In this document: one piece after another, positions 17,459 to 26,544 of the stretch
Layout of the letters: each line of letters begins with the position of its first letter
Numbering within the stretch: the stretch's first letter is position 1
Assembly: GCF_013128195.2 (NCBI RefSeq)
Contig: NZ_CP053452.2
Span: 4,154,001-4,218,000, forward strand
Direction: 5' to 3'
Length of the DNA stretch: 64,000 nucleotides
DNA from: Frigoriglobus tundricola
GTDB lineage: Bacteria > Planctomycetota > Planctomycetia > Gemmatales > Gemmataceae
Translations under genes and position numbers: made by a program
The notes under the pieces: model-generated
Told to the model about the DNA's origin: nothing
Databases searched by the model: none
What the model saw: only the letters and a program-made list of their open reading frames with translations

Positions 17459-17752
17459 ATGTCGCGAACGGTGGCTGCGTTCTCGGCCCTGGAGGAGTTG
17501 GCCGGATACGTTCACTCGGCGCTGTGCGACAAGGACGCGCTCGACCCGGCTCAGGCGCCGCTGTTCCGCACCCCGCTGCGGCGCGGCGGCCGGGTGTGCG
17601 GGCTCGTGTTCCACGTCGAAGGCCCCCGCCTCCTCCGCACGAGCGCCGTCTGGTCGGCCGACGACGCCCGCATCATCTTCTACGACTCCTCCGGCTTGCG
17701 CTTCCTGGAAGTGGCGCTGAGCGAAAGCCCGGCGCTCAAGGACGCGGCCTAG
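17459..17752 (+). CDS. Conserved planctomycete hypothetical, 97 aa
   Basis: A short soluble protein: AFSALEELAGYVHSALCDKD, LDPAQAPLFRTPLRRGGRVC, GLVFHVEGPRLLRTSAVWSA, IIFYDSSGLRF. The pattern (L-C-x-x-D-x-L-D-P-x-Q-x-P-L-F...R-x-G-x-x-C-G-L...G-P-R-L-L) is one I recall from other planctomycete genomes, with no known function. It has no signal peptide or membrane segment. ATG 17459 is chosen because conservation begins there. It ends convergently with the WD40 fragment two bases away. Confidence 0.65.
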   Translation: MSRTVAAFSALEELAGYVHSALCDKDALDPAQAPLFRTPLRRGGRVCGLVFHVEGPRLLRTSAVWSADDARIIFYDSSGLRFLEVALSESPALKDAA

Positions 17753-17754
17753 CG

Positions 17755-19206
17755 CTACCAGCCGAGCTTCAGATCCCCGAGTTCGGCCCGGAGCCGGTCC
17801 ACGTCCCAAACCCGCACCGCGTGTTCGGACGCGAGGAGCACCATGAGGCGGCCCCCGGCCGGATCGAACCGCAGCGCGGTCGCCACACTCGGCAGGTCGC
17901 TCACCGTAAAGAGCGTTTCGAACCGGTCGCCGGTCCGTTTCCAAACGCGGACGGCCCGGTCCCGCCCGCCGGTGACGAGCAGCGTGCCGGTCCGATCGAT
18001 CGCCACCGCCGTGACCCCGCCGGAGTGAGCGGCCGCGGCGGAGAGTTCGGTCCGGTCCGCGGTCCGGACCACCCGGAGTTTGCCGCTCTGCGTCCCCGCC
18101 AGAGCGAGCGCATCGTCCGGGGTGACGGCGGCCGCCAGCACCGGGTCGCCCACGTTCGGTGACGCGGAACCCGTCGGCCGACACGTTTGCGGATCGAGCA
18201 CATAGACCGCCCCGTCTCGACCCCCGGCAACGGCCACCCGCCGCCCGACCGCGAGCGCGTTCAAGCTCGAAAGCCCGGTCATGAAGCCGGCCATGTCGTT
18301 GCTCCAGCGCGCCGTTTCGACCTTCGTGACCGGGTCGTACCGGCAAACGCTGTCGGAATCGACCACCGCCCACAGCCCCGCGCCGTCCGGACCGAACTGT
18401 GGCTGGCGGCTGGAACGAGCCGTGAGCGCGACCGGAACCGGTGTGTCCGGGTTCCAGAGCCGGATACCGGGGCTTCCGGTTGTGATCGCGAGTCCCCCGA
18501 CCGGGTCGGCGGCAAGGGCCGCTTGCCCGTTCCCGCCCCCGTCGGCTAAAGACACGGTCCGCCTAGGTCCGCCCGCCGCGCAGCCGACGAGCAACGCGCG
18601 GGACCCGTTCCGGACCGAGCCGAGCGCCGCAACCGAACCGCCATGTACGACCGCGGCGGCCTCCAGCGGAAGGGCGGCGAAGCACACGAAGCGTTCCACT
18701 TCCGCCGGCGCGAACCGCCACCGTTCGACGCGCCCCTCGGTCGTAGCCAACAGGTACGTGCCGTCGCCGGACCACGCGATCATAATCGGCTCGGTGCCGG
18801 CACTCGTGACCGTGGTGACGAGCCGGCCGGACGCCAGCTCCCATACTTTCACCGTGCGGTCGTCGTGGTCGGCCGCGGTGGCGACGAACGCGCCGGACGG
18901 GTGAACCGCGATCGACCGGATGACCCCGTCGTGCGCGGCCCGGCGCAGGCTCGGGTCCACGAGCCGGGAGGCGGGTTCGAGCGTCGCGCCGTCGTACACC
19001 TCCAGCCGCGGGCCGTCGCTGACGAGCAGCACCGAGCCCCCGGCCGGCGCAAGCCGATCGCACGTCGCGTTCGGCACCGATCGCACGAGCGCGCCGGCCG
19101 CGTTCCACTGGTACAACTGGTGCCCGTTCCCGGCGAGCACGTCTCCGGACGGCAACACGGCGAACGACCGGATCGGCACGCGCTCTTTCGGCGCCCGGGC
19201 CGTTAT
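17755..19206 (-). pseudogene. WD40 C-terminal part of an IS-interrupted Ser/Thr kinase gene
   Basis: This 484-codon stretch holds WD40-type beta-propeller repeats (DDRTVKVWELASGRLV, GGRDRAVRVWKRTGDRFE, LLASEHAVRVWDVDRL). It is the 3' part of the kinase gene that resumes at 20368. The IS630 element at 19209-20367 separates the two. With the IS and one TA copy removed, the parts add up to 3,333 bases, an uninterrupted frame reading DTGRELL-ITARAPKERVPI at the junction. A start codon inside the IS end (ATG at 19245) could still allow expression of the WD40 part alone. Confidence 0.85.
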
Positions 19207-19208
19207 TA

Positions 19209-20367
19209 CCCCGGCAAATAATTTTATCATTAACCTGATGCGCAATAGTTTACTTTTGGATGGAGGAAGTAGCTCATCACATGTTTGGGTAGCATCAGGA
19301 GCTTGTGCATGAAGCGTTGGATTCGCGAGCGCAGGGTTTTGCTCGTGTCGGGCAAGCCGGCGTCATGCACCTGCCCCTTCAGGTCGTTGTTGAGATACTC
19401 GTCGGGGTTCAATTCGGGACTGTACCGGGGCAGATAAAACACGGCGAGCCGATCCTCATGCTGTTGGACCCAAGCGACGACCGCATCCTTGGCGTGGGCG
19501 GGCAAGTTGTCCACGATCACGAAGATCGTACCCGGCACGGTCGTCAGCAACTGCTTCAGGAACGTGATGAACCGCTCGGCCGTCATCGTGCCGGAATACG
19601 TCAGGAACCGCACATCGCCCGTGTTACTGATCCCGGAGACCATGTTCATCCGGATGTGCGGATCGGGAACCTCGATCGTCGCCCGTTGGCCCTCGCGGGC
19701 GTACCCGTAACCGGGATACGCGTCGGCGGCCGTCCCGGTCTCATCGCACCAGAACATGGTGGCCCGTTCCGCCCGAGCCAGCTTTTCAATGGCCGGATAC
19801 GTCTGCTCGAGCCACTCACGCACCTCGTCGGGATCTTGCTTGCGGGCGTGGCGGGACGGCTTCTTGGCCGTATAGCCCCAGCGCCGCAAGTATTCCCCCA
19901 CGGTGCGAATCGGCACCCGGAGCCCGTACTCGTTGAGGATCAGGTCGCGAACCGCGCGACGGTTCCACACGGGCGCGGCGATCCCCAGATCCGACGGGCT
20001 CTTGGTGTCGAGCAGTAGTTGCAGGTGGGCCCCTTGCTCGTCGGAGAGGGTGCGCCCGGTTCCCACCGGTCGCCCGGTGCGCTCCTGGGGCAGGGCCTGC
20101 AGCCCACCCGCCGTGTAGGCCGTCCACCAGCGCGACACGGTTTCACCCGCGACACCCAGCAACCGGGCCACATCGGCTTGCGAGAACCCGGACTCGATCC
20201 CGTGCAACGCGCGCAGGCGCAACGCCTGCAGGACTTCGTCGGACAGCCCACGAGAATCCGGCAATGTGATCGCCATGACGCAGCCGCTCAGCGGACGATG
20301 GTGAGACCGATCGGGGCCACTACGAGGCCCCTTTTATGTTACACCTTGAGCAACTTCCTTGCCGAGG
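19209..20367 (-). mobile_element. IS630-family insertion sequence, 1159 bp
   Basis: The ends are CCCCGGCAA (from 19209) and, on the other strand, CCTCGGCAA (from 20367), an imperfect terminal inverted repeat continuing for about 17 bases (CCYCGGCAANNAANTT). A TA flanks each side (19207-19208 and 20368-20369), the target duplication typical of IS630/Tc1-mariner elements. The outer flanks GTTAT and ATAAC show that the empty site was the palindrome GTTATTAATAAC. One intact transposase gene fills the element. It splits a kinase-WD40 gene in frame, so insertion looks recent. Confidence 0.92.
19230..20276 (-). CDS. IS630-family transposase
   Basis: The 348-residue protein starts with a helix-turn-helix (SQADVARLLGVAGETVSRWW), has the Leu/Arg-rich second DNA-binding region (WNRRAVRDLILNEYGLRVPI), and the DDE catalytic triad: D178 in FWCDETG, D256 in VIVDNLPAH, and E293 in SPELNPDEYLNNDLK. 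These are IS630 hallmarks (x-x-x-D-E, D-N-x-x-x-H, x-P-x-L-N-P-x-E). The gene appears intact from ATG to stop, so the element may be active. Confidence 0.95.
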   Translation of the reverse strand: MAITLPDSRGLSDEVLQALRLRALHGIESGFSQADVARLLGVAGETVSRWWTAYTAGGLQALPQERTGRPVGTGRTLSDEQGAHLQLLLDTKSPSDLGIAAPVWNRRAVRDLILNEYGLRVPIRTVGEYLRRWGYTAKKPSRHARKQDPDEVREWLEQTYPAIEKLARAERATMFWCDETGTAADAYPGYGYAREGQRATIEVPDPHIRMNMVSGISNTGDVRFLTYSGTMTAERFITFLKQLLTTVPGTIFVIVDNLPAHAKDAVVAWVQQHEDRLAVFYLPRYSPELNPDEYLNNDLKGQVHDAGLPDTSKTLRSRIQRFMHKLLMLPKHVMSYFLHPKVNYCASG

Positions 20368-22248
20368 TAATAACTCTCGCCCGGTATCCGCGTCCCACGC
20401 GCGGACGACCGTTTCGTACGCACAGAGCCCGTACACCGTCTTGCCGTCGGGGCTGACCGCGAGCCGTTCGACCGCGCCGGACGCCACCTTCCACGGAGGG
20501 GCCGGCTTCGCCTGGGTGCCGTCCAGATCGAACCGCATCACCTTCGAGCTGCGCGTGCCGACGTACAGGCGTTTGCCGTCCGGGCTGTACGCCAGCGATC
20601 GGGTGCCGTCCTGAACCGGATCCAACGGGCCGTTCTTGAAAACCCACGCCGCCGGGAACGTGAGCCGGCGCGGCGCCTCGACGTTCGCCGGATCGATCAG
20701 AAGCACCTGGCAATCGGTCCCGCCCCACGCCTTGAACTCACCGACCGCGACCCGCCCCGACTTGGGATCGGTCGCAAGGGCCGAGCCGGTCATCTCCTTC
20801 GCGACCGGGTCCGTGGGGAACAGGTCGTGCGCGAGCAGCGCCCCCGCGGCGGAGGAGCGGAGGGTTTCGACCGTGCCCGGGTCGCCGCCGGCGAGTGCGA
20901 CCGCCCGCGGCACCTCGGCGCGAGTCGCCGCGGTCCAGCCGAGCGGGCGGGCCGCGGCCCGGGTGCGGAACGCGTTCTCCAGGGCGAACAGCTCGCGTGC
21001 TTCGGCCAGCCGCTCGGCGACGAAACGGGCTTTGTCTGCTTCCGCTTCCGCTCTCCGGGCCGCGTCCTCTTTCTGCCGCGCCTCGTCGGCCACCGCGGCG
21101 CGCTGGTTCAACTGGCCCTGAACCCACACCGTGAGGGCCGGGACGACCAGCACCAACAGGGCACCGATGGCCACCAGTGCGGCCTGCGCCGGCTGCTTTT
21201 TCGCCCACCGGAGGACGCGCGCCGGCGCCCCGATCGGGCGCACGCTGACCGGCGCCCCGCGGCGGACCCGCGCGAGGTCGTCGGCCAGCGCCGCGGCCGT
21301 CGGGTACCGGTGGTGGGGCTCCTTTTCCAGGCACTTCAGGCAGATCAGTTCCAGGTCGCGCGGGACGCCCGGCGCCCGGCGCCGCGGCGGTTCGGGCGGG
21401 CTCTCCAGCACCTGTTGGATCAGCGCCCACGGCTCGGCCGCGTCGAACGGCAGGCGCGCGGTGAGGCACTCGTAGAGGACGACGCCCAGGGCGTACACGT
21501 CGGCCTGCGGGCCGACGAATTTCGCTTTGCCCCCGGCCTGTTCCGGGGCCATGTACGCCGGCGTGCCTATGACGGCCTGCGACAGCGTCGCGTCCGAAAG
21601 CAGCCGCTTGGCCAGACCGAAGTCGGACACTTTCGGGGTCATGTCAGCAAGTCGTAAAGTCGTAAAGTCGTAAGGCCCGTGATCGAGGCCTGTGACGTTA
21701 CGACTTTCGACGTTTTGACTTTCGACCCCAAGCAGGATGTTGCCCGGCTTCAGGTCGCGGTGAACGATGCCGGTGTCGTGGGCCGCTTGCACGCCCCGGG
21801 CGACGCCCTCGATCAGTGCCGCCGCGTCCAGCGGAGCGAGCGCCCCGCCGGTCTTGATGCGGCGGGCCAGGGTGCCGCCCGCGACGTACTCCATTACGAA
21901 ATAGGGGCGGCCGGGGACCTCTCCGAGGTCGTACACCTGCACGACGTTCGGGTGCCGCACCGCGGCCACCGCCTCGGCCTCGCCCACGAACCGCGCCACC
22001 TCACCGGCGGACGCGTGCTCGGCCATCAGGATCATTTTGATCGCGACGGCGTGGCGCAGCACGGTGTGCCGCGCCAGGTACACCACGCCCATTCCGCCGC
22101 GGCCCAGTTCGGATTCGATCGTGTAGTTGGGGATGTGTGGGAACCCGGCCGGCCCGGCGGCCGGGGGCGCCGCGGGCCGCGGCACACCGATACGCAGGTG
22201 CCTGAGGAGCGACTCGGCGGCGGACGGGAACGTGGGCGCGCCGTCCAC
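20368..22248 (-). pseudogene. Ser/Thr kinase N-terminal part of an IS-interrupted gene, with palindromic repeat in the kinase domain
   Basis: Reads from GTG 22248: kinase domain with GRGGMGVVY loop, AIKMILM lysine, HRDLKPGNILL, VSDFGLAK and GTPAYMAPEQAGG, then a membrane helix (ALVAIGALLVLVVPALTVWV) and the first WD40-like repeats (RSLAYSPDGKRLYVGTRSSK). Between NILL and the DFG segment it carries about 29 extra residues (GVESQNVESRNVTGLDHGPY...) encoded by an AAGTCGTAA palindrome at about 21650-21730; normal kinases have 3-6 residues there. The gene is cut by IS630 after DTGRELL; as it stands the frame runs 16 codons into the IS and stops at 20320. The whole gene would encode 1110 residues. 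Confidence 0.85.
21650..21730. repeat. AAGTCGTAA-family palindromic repeat inside the kinase gene
   Basis: Three direct copies of AAGTCGTAA(A/G) lie on one side of a GGCC-9 bases-GGCC centre, and complementary units (TTACGACTTTCGACGTTTTG) lie on the other. The palindrome is in frame within the kinase domain. The same unit builds the intergenic palindromes at 44829-44911 and 50870-50955. Confidence 0.75.
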
Positions 22249-22347
22249 TTGTGACGTGGGGGGGGCGAACGGGTCGCGCCCGCATCGGGCTCGATCGCCG
22301 GCCGATCATCCCGGGAGTTCATGGGTCCGACTCCGCACGGTGGCGGG

Positions 22348-22794
22348 CTATTTTACCCGGCGCCGGCGGCGGAACCAACTCGCGGCCGAAATCCCGAGCA
22401 GGAGGCCCGCCCCGATCGCGAGCGCGACCGGCTTGCTCATGCGCTGCCCGGTGAACGCGACCGGCGCCCCCGGCGAACCGTCCACAGTGAACGCGACCGT
22501 CGTGCCGTGCCCGACGGACTTCGCGGCGAGCGTGTACGCTCCGGGAGCGGGCCGCGGGAACGTCCACACCCCGCGCTCGTCCGTCCTACCCGATGCGATC
22601 ACGTTACCGGCCGCATCCGTCACCTGGACCTCGGCCGACTCGGCCGGCGTGTCGTCGTCGAAGTACGCGTCCACCCGCACCGCGTCGGCCACGGTCACCA
22701 CCGCGCGCAGGTCGTGGGCACGGGCCGCGGCCGGGACCAACGGCACGCCGGCGGTCGCGAGGGTCACTAGAACGAGGAAGCGGAAACCACGCAT
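22348..22794 (-). CDS. Secreted carboxypeptidase-regulatory-like protein with C-terminal anchor
   Basis: A 148-residue protein. Signal peptide: RFLVLVTLATAGVPLVPAAA. The mature part (DLRAVVTVADAVRVDAYFDD, GRTDERGVWTFPRPAPGAYT) is a one-domain beta sandwich of the carboxypeptidase-regulatory or NikL/DUF4198 type. It ends in a hydrophobic helix (KPVALAIGAGLLLGISAASW) and RRRRR, so it is anchored with the fold outside. Similar proteins occur with CbiM/NikM metal uptake genes, but none is here. It is divergent from uppP. Confidence 0.65.
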   Translation of the reverse strand: MRGFRFLVLVTLATAGVPLVPAAARAHDLRAVVTVADAVRVDAYFDDDTPAESAEVQVTDAAGNVIASGRTDERGVWTFPRPAPGAYTLAAKSVGHGTTVAFTVDGSPGAPVAFTGQRMSKPVALAIGAGLLLGISAASWFRRRRRVK

Positions 22795-22844
22795 CGTCGC
22801 GCTCCGTGGGGCGGACGGATCATCATACCGAACGGGGAAAAGGA

Positions 22845-23719
22845 ATGCCCATTTGGGAAGCGGTCCTGCTGGGTGTGATCCAGGGGGTCACCGAGTTTCT
22901 GCCGATCAGCAGCACCGCGCACCTGCTCATCGCGCGCTCGCTGCTCGACCACCAGAACCCGGAAGACGCGTTCACGGTCGTGATCCAGCTCGGCACGCTC
23001 GCCGCCGTGTTCGTGTACTTCCGCGCCGACATCGCACGCATGCTGAACGGGCTGTGGGCCGACGTCCGGGCGCGGCGGCTCGCCTCGACCCCGGACTCCC
23101 GCCTCGGGTGGCTCATCGTCCTCGGCACCGTGCCCGCGGTGGTGGTCGGCTTCCTCTTCAAAAAGCAGTTGAAGGCCACGTTCTTCAACCCGGCCTCGAT
23201 CGCGACCGTGTCGATCGCGTTCGCGCTCCTGATGCTGGCGGCGGAGTGGTGGGCGCACCGGCGGGCGCGCACCCGGCCGCCCCCGCGGAGGCCGACGTCA
23301 CCTGGCTCGACGCGCTGTGGGTCGGCGCGTGGCAGGCGTGCGCGCTCATGCCCGGCGGGTCGCGGTCGGGCACCACCATCACCGGCGGGCTGTTCGCGGG
23401 ACTGGCGCGCCCCGCGGCGGCGCGGTTCTCGTTCCTCCTGTCCCTCCCGGTGATTCTCGGGGCCGGCCTCAAGGAACTGTACGACGAGTACAAGCAGTTC
23501 GTTGCCCCGGACCCCGCCAAGCCGAAGAGCCTGTTCGCGTCCAGCGATGAGGTGGCCGCGCTCGTCGTCGGGACGCTCGTCTCGGCTGTCGTCGGCTACT
23601 TCGCCATCGCGTTCCTGATCAACTTCCTGAAGCGCTACAGCACCGAAGCGTTCGTCGTGTACCGGCTGCTCCTCGCCGCGGTCATCTTCGTGCTGCTCGC
23701 GCAGGGGTTGCTGAAGTAG
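22845..23719 (+). pseudogene. uppP: Undecaprenyl-diphosphatase UppP/BacA, one-base frameshift
   Basis: UppP recycles the undecaprenyl carrier for cell wall and glycan export. The first half reads MPIWEAVLLGVIQGVTEFLP and ISSTAHLLIA, with E16 and the S-S-T-A-H-L motif. The second half reads WVGAWQACALMPGGSRSGTT, the P-G-x-S-R-S-G-x-T motif, and further membrane helices. The halves are in different frames; the break is at about 23270-23285, where ACCCGGCCGCCCCCGCGG lacks one base for the frame TRPAAPAEADVTWLDAL. As this enzyme is important for growth, a sequencing error in the C run is likelier than a true loss, unless another copy exists. ATG 22845 follows AAAAGGA. Confidence 0.88.
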
Positions 23720-23822
23720 AGTGAGAATTCCCATAACAGGGCACACATTGTCACGGTCGCCCGGTTCGTAGAACCGATTTTGCTGTTCCCTCGATCGGGC
23801 CTCGTTGGTATTGCGTTGCGCC

Positions 23823-24770
23823 ATGAGGCCGAAGTCCCGCGCGACACTTGTCGCTTTCCGCCGAGCGGTCTGGGCGTCCGTCGCCCTCCATGCCGTCGTG
23901 GCGTGCGGCCTCGTCCTGTACTTGCAAGCCCCTGAAAAGCACGTACCCGCCGCACCGGGCCTCGATACGCGCGTCCGCATTTCCCTCACAGACGACGCGC
24001 CGATGAGCGCCGAAGTGGGGCCACCGGAAAGCACGCCCGCCGAAAGCGCCCCGCCCCCCGACGTGCCCGCGCCGCCGGTTCCCAGTGGGCCATTGGCGCA
24101 GGCGGTGCCGCAGACGCTTCCCCCGGAACTCGTTGCGCTCATTCGCAAACCGACACCCGCGCCCGTTGGCGCGGAGGTTGTAGAAGTCCCGCTTCCCACA
24201 CAGGAACCGCCACCCCGAGTCGATCCGAACGTGCGCCCCGCCGGCGGTCCCACGGGTGCGACCGCTCCGACCGCTCCGACCACAGGTGCGCCGAGTGGCC
24301 CGCCCGTTCGCGCGATCCACGGTGCGCTCGCTCCGGGCCAAACGGTGGTGTACGTCCTCGACTGTTCCGGCAGCATGGGGGCGGCGGGCAAGTTCGACAC
24401 GGCCCGTGCGGCGCTCGTTGCCACGCTCAAGCAGCAACCCGCGACGGTGCGGTTTCAAATCATCTGTTACGCGGGGACCGCCGGCCCGCTGCTCGCATCG
24501 GACAGAAACGCCCTCCTGGCGAATGAAGCCAACGTGCGCGCCGCCATTGAAAAGCTCGCGACACTGGAACCGCGCGGGCTGAGCGACCACTTCGGTGCGA
24601 TCCGCGCGGCGCTCGTCTTCCGCCCGAGTGTGGTTCTCATACTCTCCGACGGGGACGACATCCGCCCCGCAACGGTCAAATCGGTCGTAGATCGATCCGG
24701 TCAGAGCGTACCCGTCTGCCTGGGACGGGTGACGGCCGAGGGCGTACAAAATGTACGCGAGCTGAAGTGA
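23823..24770 (+). CDS. von Willebrand factor A-domain protein with TonB-like N-terminus
   Basis: A 315-residue protein. The N-terminus (RRAVWASVALHAVVACGLVLYL) is a membrane helix in the S-x-x-x-H style of TonB proteins, followed by a Pro-rich spacer of about 130 residues. Residues 170-310 are a VWA domain: VVYVLDCSGSMGAAGKF holds the MIDAS motif D-x-S-x-S, and LILSDGDDI the second metal-site aspartates. This layout, inner-membrane anchor plus periplasmic adhesion domain, recurs in planctomycetes. Its partner is unknown. ATG 23823 is chosen over a TTG/GTG six codons upstream. Confidence 0.75.
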   Translation: MRPKSRATLVAFRRAVWASVALHAVVACGLVLYLQAPEKHVPAAPGLDTRVRISLTDDAPMSAEVGPPESTPAESAPPPDVPAPPVPSGPLAQAVPQTLPPELVALIRKPTPAPVGAEVVEVPLPTQEPPPRVDPNVRPAGGPTGATAPTAPTTGAPSGPPVRAIHGALAPGQTVVYVLDCSGSMGAAGKFDTARAALVATLKQQPATVRFQIICYAGTAGPLLASDRNALLANEANVRAAIEKLATLEPRGLSDHFGAIRAALVFRPSVVLILSDGDDIRPATVKSVVDRSGQSVPVCLGRVTAEGVQNVRELK

Positions 24771-24785
24771 CCGGAGGCGCGTGTT

Positions 24786-25562
24786 ATGGCCGGTGGACCG
24801 AAATCGTGGCCCCGCCCGCACTTCACCCCCGGCGGCGGTAACCCGCTGCTCTTTTTCGCCGTATTCGGCGCGTTCGACCTGAACGACCCGTTCCATCGCT
24901 CAAAGTATCGCTCGAACGGCCCCGGCGACTGGCTCGCCGTCAACCATTTGACCCGGGCCGAATCGCCCGAAGTGTTTGCCAGTTACCAGTCCGGGCCGAT
25001 CTGGAAAATGTTCGATCAGGACGTGCCGGTTACTGCCGCCGAGGCGCTTCAGGTGCCCGAAGCGGTCGCGGTGCGCGGCGAAGTGACCGACCCCGATACG
25101 CTCGACTACTTCCGCGACGCGATCGGCGTCGTGACCTGGCTGCTCGACCGGGGCGGGGTTTCGATTTACGACCCCCAGCGCTTCTGGTTGTGGTCGGCGG
25201 ACGAGTGGCGCGACGAGATCTTCGCTCCGGGCGAGCCGCAGCCGCAGGAACACACGGTGATCCTCGTGTCCGAGGACGAGGGCGAAGCCACGTGGTTGCA
25301 CACGCGCGGGATGCGACAGTACGGGCGCCCGGATTTGAGCGTCCACGGGGTCGGGGCCACGCACATCGACGCCGTAACGCAAATGATCGAGCGGTTCATT
25401 GAGTTGCAGGCGTACGGCGGGGTGATCCCCGACGGCGAGGAGATCCGCACGCGCGGGCTGCCGCCGGGCGGGGTGTGCCGGCACCGGGGCAACTTGGAAG
25501 ACCCCGATTTCAACAACGTTCACATCGCAATCGAATGGCAAGACGGTGGGATCAGCGACTGA
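24786..25562 (+). CDS. Hypothetical protein, possibly DUF4261-like
   Basis: A 258-residue soluble protein with no signal peptide. It starts MAGGPKSWPRPHFTP and includes VYDP/WLWSADEWRDEI-type central strands and the C-terminal stretch TRGMRQYGRPDLSVHGVGAT, which resembles the end of DUF4261 proteins (G-M-x-x-x-G-x-P-D...). The resemblance is partial and from memory. It starts 15 bases after the VWA gene, so they probably share a transcript. Function unknown. Confidence 0.55.
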   Translation: MAGGPKSWPRPHFTPGGGNPLLFFAVFGAFDLNDPFHRSKYRSNGPGDWLAVNHLTRAESPEVFASYQSGPIWKMFDQDVPVTAAEALQVPEAVAVRGEVTDPDTLDYFRDAIGVVTWLLDRGGVSIYDPQRFWLWSADEWRDEIFAPGEPQPQEHTVILVSEDEGEATWLHTRGMRQYGRPDLSVHGVGATHIDAVTQMIERFIELQAYGGVIPDGEEIRTRGLPPGGVCRHRGNLEDPDFNNVHIAIEWQDGGISD

Positions 25563-25744
25563 TCGGAACCGATCTGTCGGGCGCCGGCCTCGAGTGCGGT
25601 CTGCTGGCTCGCCGCGGGACGCGCCGACCGAAAACGGTTGGGCCAGAGCGCCGGCCGTTCGGCATACCCCTTTTTCCTCCTTGAACCTCACGTTGCGTCG
25701 GGCCGTACCATGCCCGCGTCGAAGGTCGCTTGCGAGGGCTTGCC

Positions 25745-26506
25745 GTGCCGGAACGGCTCTGGAAGGTCGGTGAACTGGCGGCGCGCACCGGTTTGACGGT
25801 GCGCGCGCTGCACCACTACGACGCCATCGGGCTCGTGTCGCCGTCCGGGCGCACCCGGTCGGCACACAACTCCGGTCACAGGCTGTACACGACCGCGGAC
25901 GTGGCCCGTCTGCACCAGATCATTTGTCTCAAGCAACTCGGCTTCGGTCTGGAGCAGATCAAGGAGCACATGACGCGGGCCGACTACGACCCGCGCGCGG
26001 TGGTGCGACTCCACCTCGCAGACGTGCGCCGGCGGGCGGCCGAACTGGCGGAACTCGGCGACCGGCTCGAAGCCCTCGCAGCGACCCTCGACGCGGCGGG
26101 CACGGTGTCCCCCGACACGTTCCTCGAAACGATTGAGGTGATGACCATGATCGAGAAGCACTACACGCCCGAGCAACGGGAGCAGCTCAAACAGCGCAAG
26201 GAGCAGGTGGGCGACGCCCGCATCAAGGAGGTCGAAGCCGAATGGCCGCGGCTCATGGCCGAAGTCCGGGCGGCGATGGCCGCGGGCACCGACCCGGCCG
26301 AGCCGAAAGTGCGGGACCTGGCCCGCCGGTGGGTGGGGCTGGTGAACGAATTCACCGGCGGCGATCCCGGCACCTTCCAATCGCTGAGCACTCTGTACCA
26401 GAAGGAGGACCGCGTCGCCGGAACGGACGCGCCCGCGATGCGGGAGATGTACGACTACGTCGGTAAGGCGATGACCGCGGCGGGCATCACCTTCGGTGGG
26501 CGGTGA
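25745..26506 (+). CDS. MerR-family regulator with TipAS-like C-terminal domain
   Basis: Residues 5-75 are a MerR winged helix (LWKVGELAARTGLTVRALHH, YDAIGLVSPSGRT, GHRLYTTADVARLHQI). A coiled-coil dimer helix follows (VRRRAAELAELGDRLEALAA). The C-terminal part (about 125-254: EKHYTPEQREQLKQRKEQVG ... ARRWVGLVNEFTGGDPGTF) is a TipAS-type antibiotic/ligand-binding domain. TipA-type regulators twist the promoter spacer and switch on genes on binding thiopeptides or other drugs. GTG 25745 is chosen; a TTG five codons upstream is also possible. No obvious target gene is adjacent. Confidence 0.85.
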   Translation: MPERLWKVGELAARTGLTVRALHHYDAIGLVSPSGRTRSAHNSGHRLYTTADVARLHQIICLKQLGFGLEQIKEHMTRADYDPRAVVRLHLADVRRRAAELAELGDRLEALAATLDAAGTVSPDTFLETIEVMTMIEKHYTPEQREQLKQRKEQVGDARIKEVEAEWPRLMAEVRAAMAAGTDPAEPKVRDLARRWVGLVNEFTGGDPGTFQSLSTLYQKEDRVAGTDAPAMREMYDYVGKAMTAAGITFGGR

Positions 26507-26544
26507 TGCGGAGGGAGCGTGACGCGCACCCGCCACACGTCATG

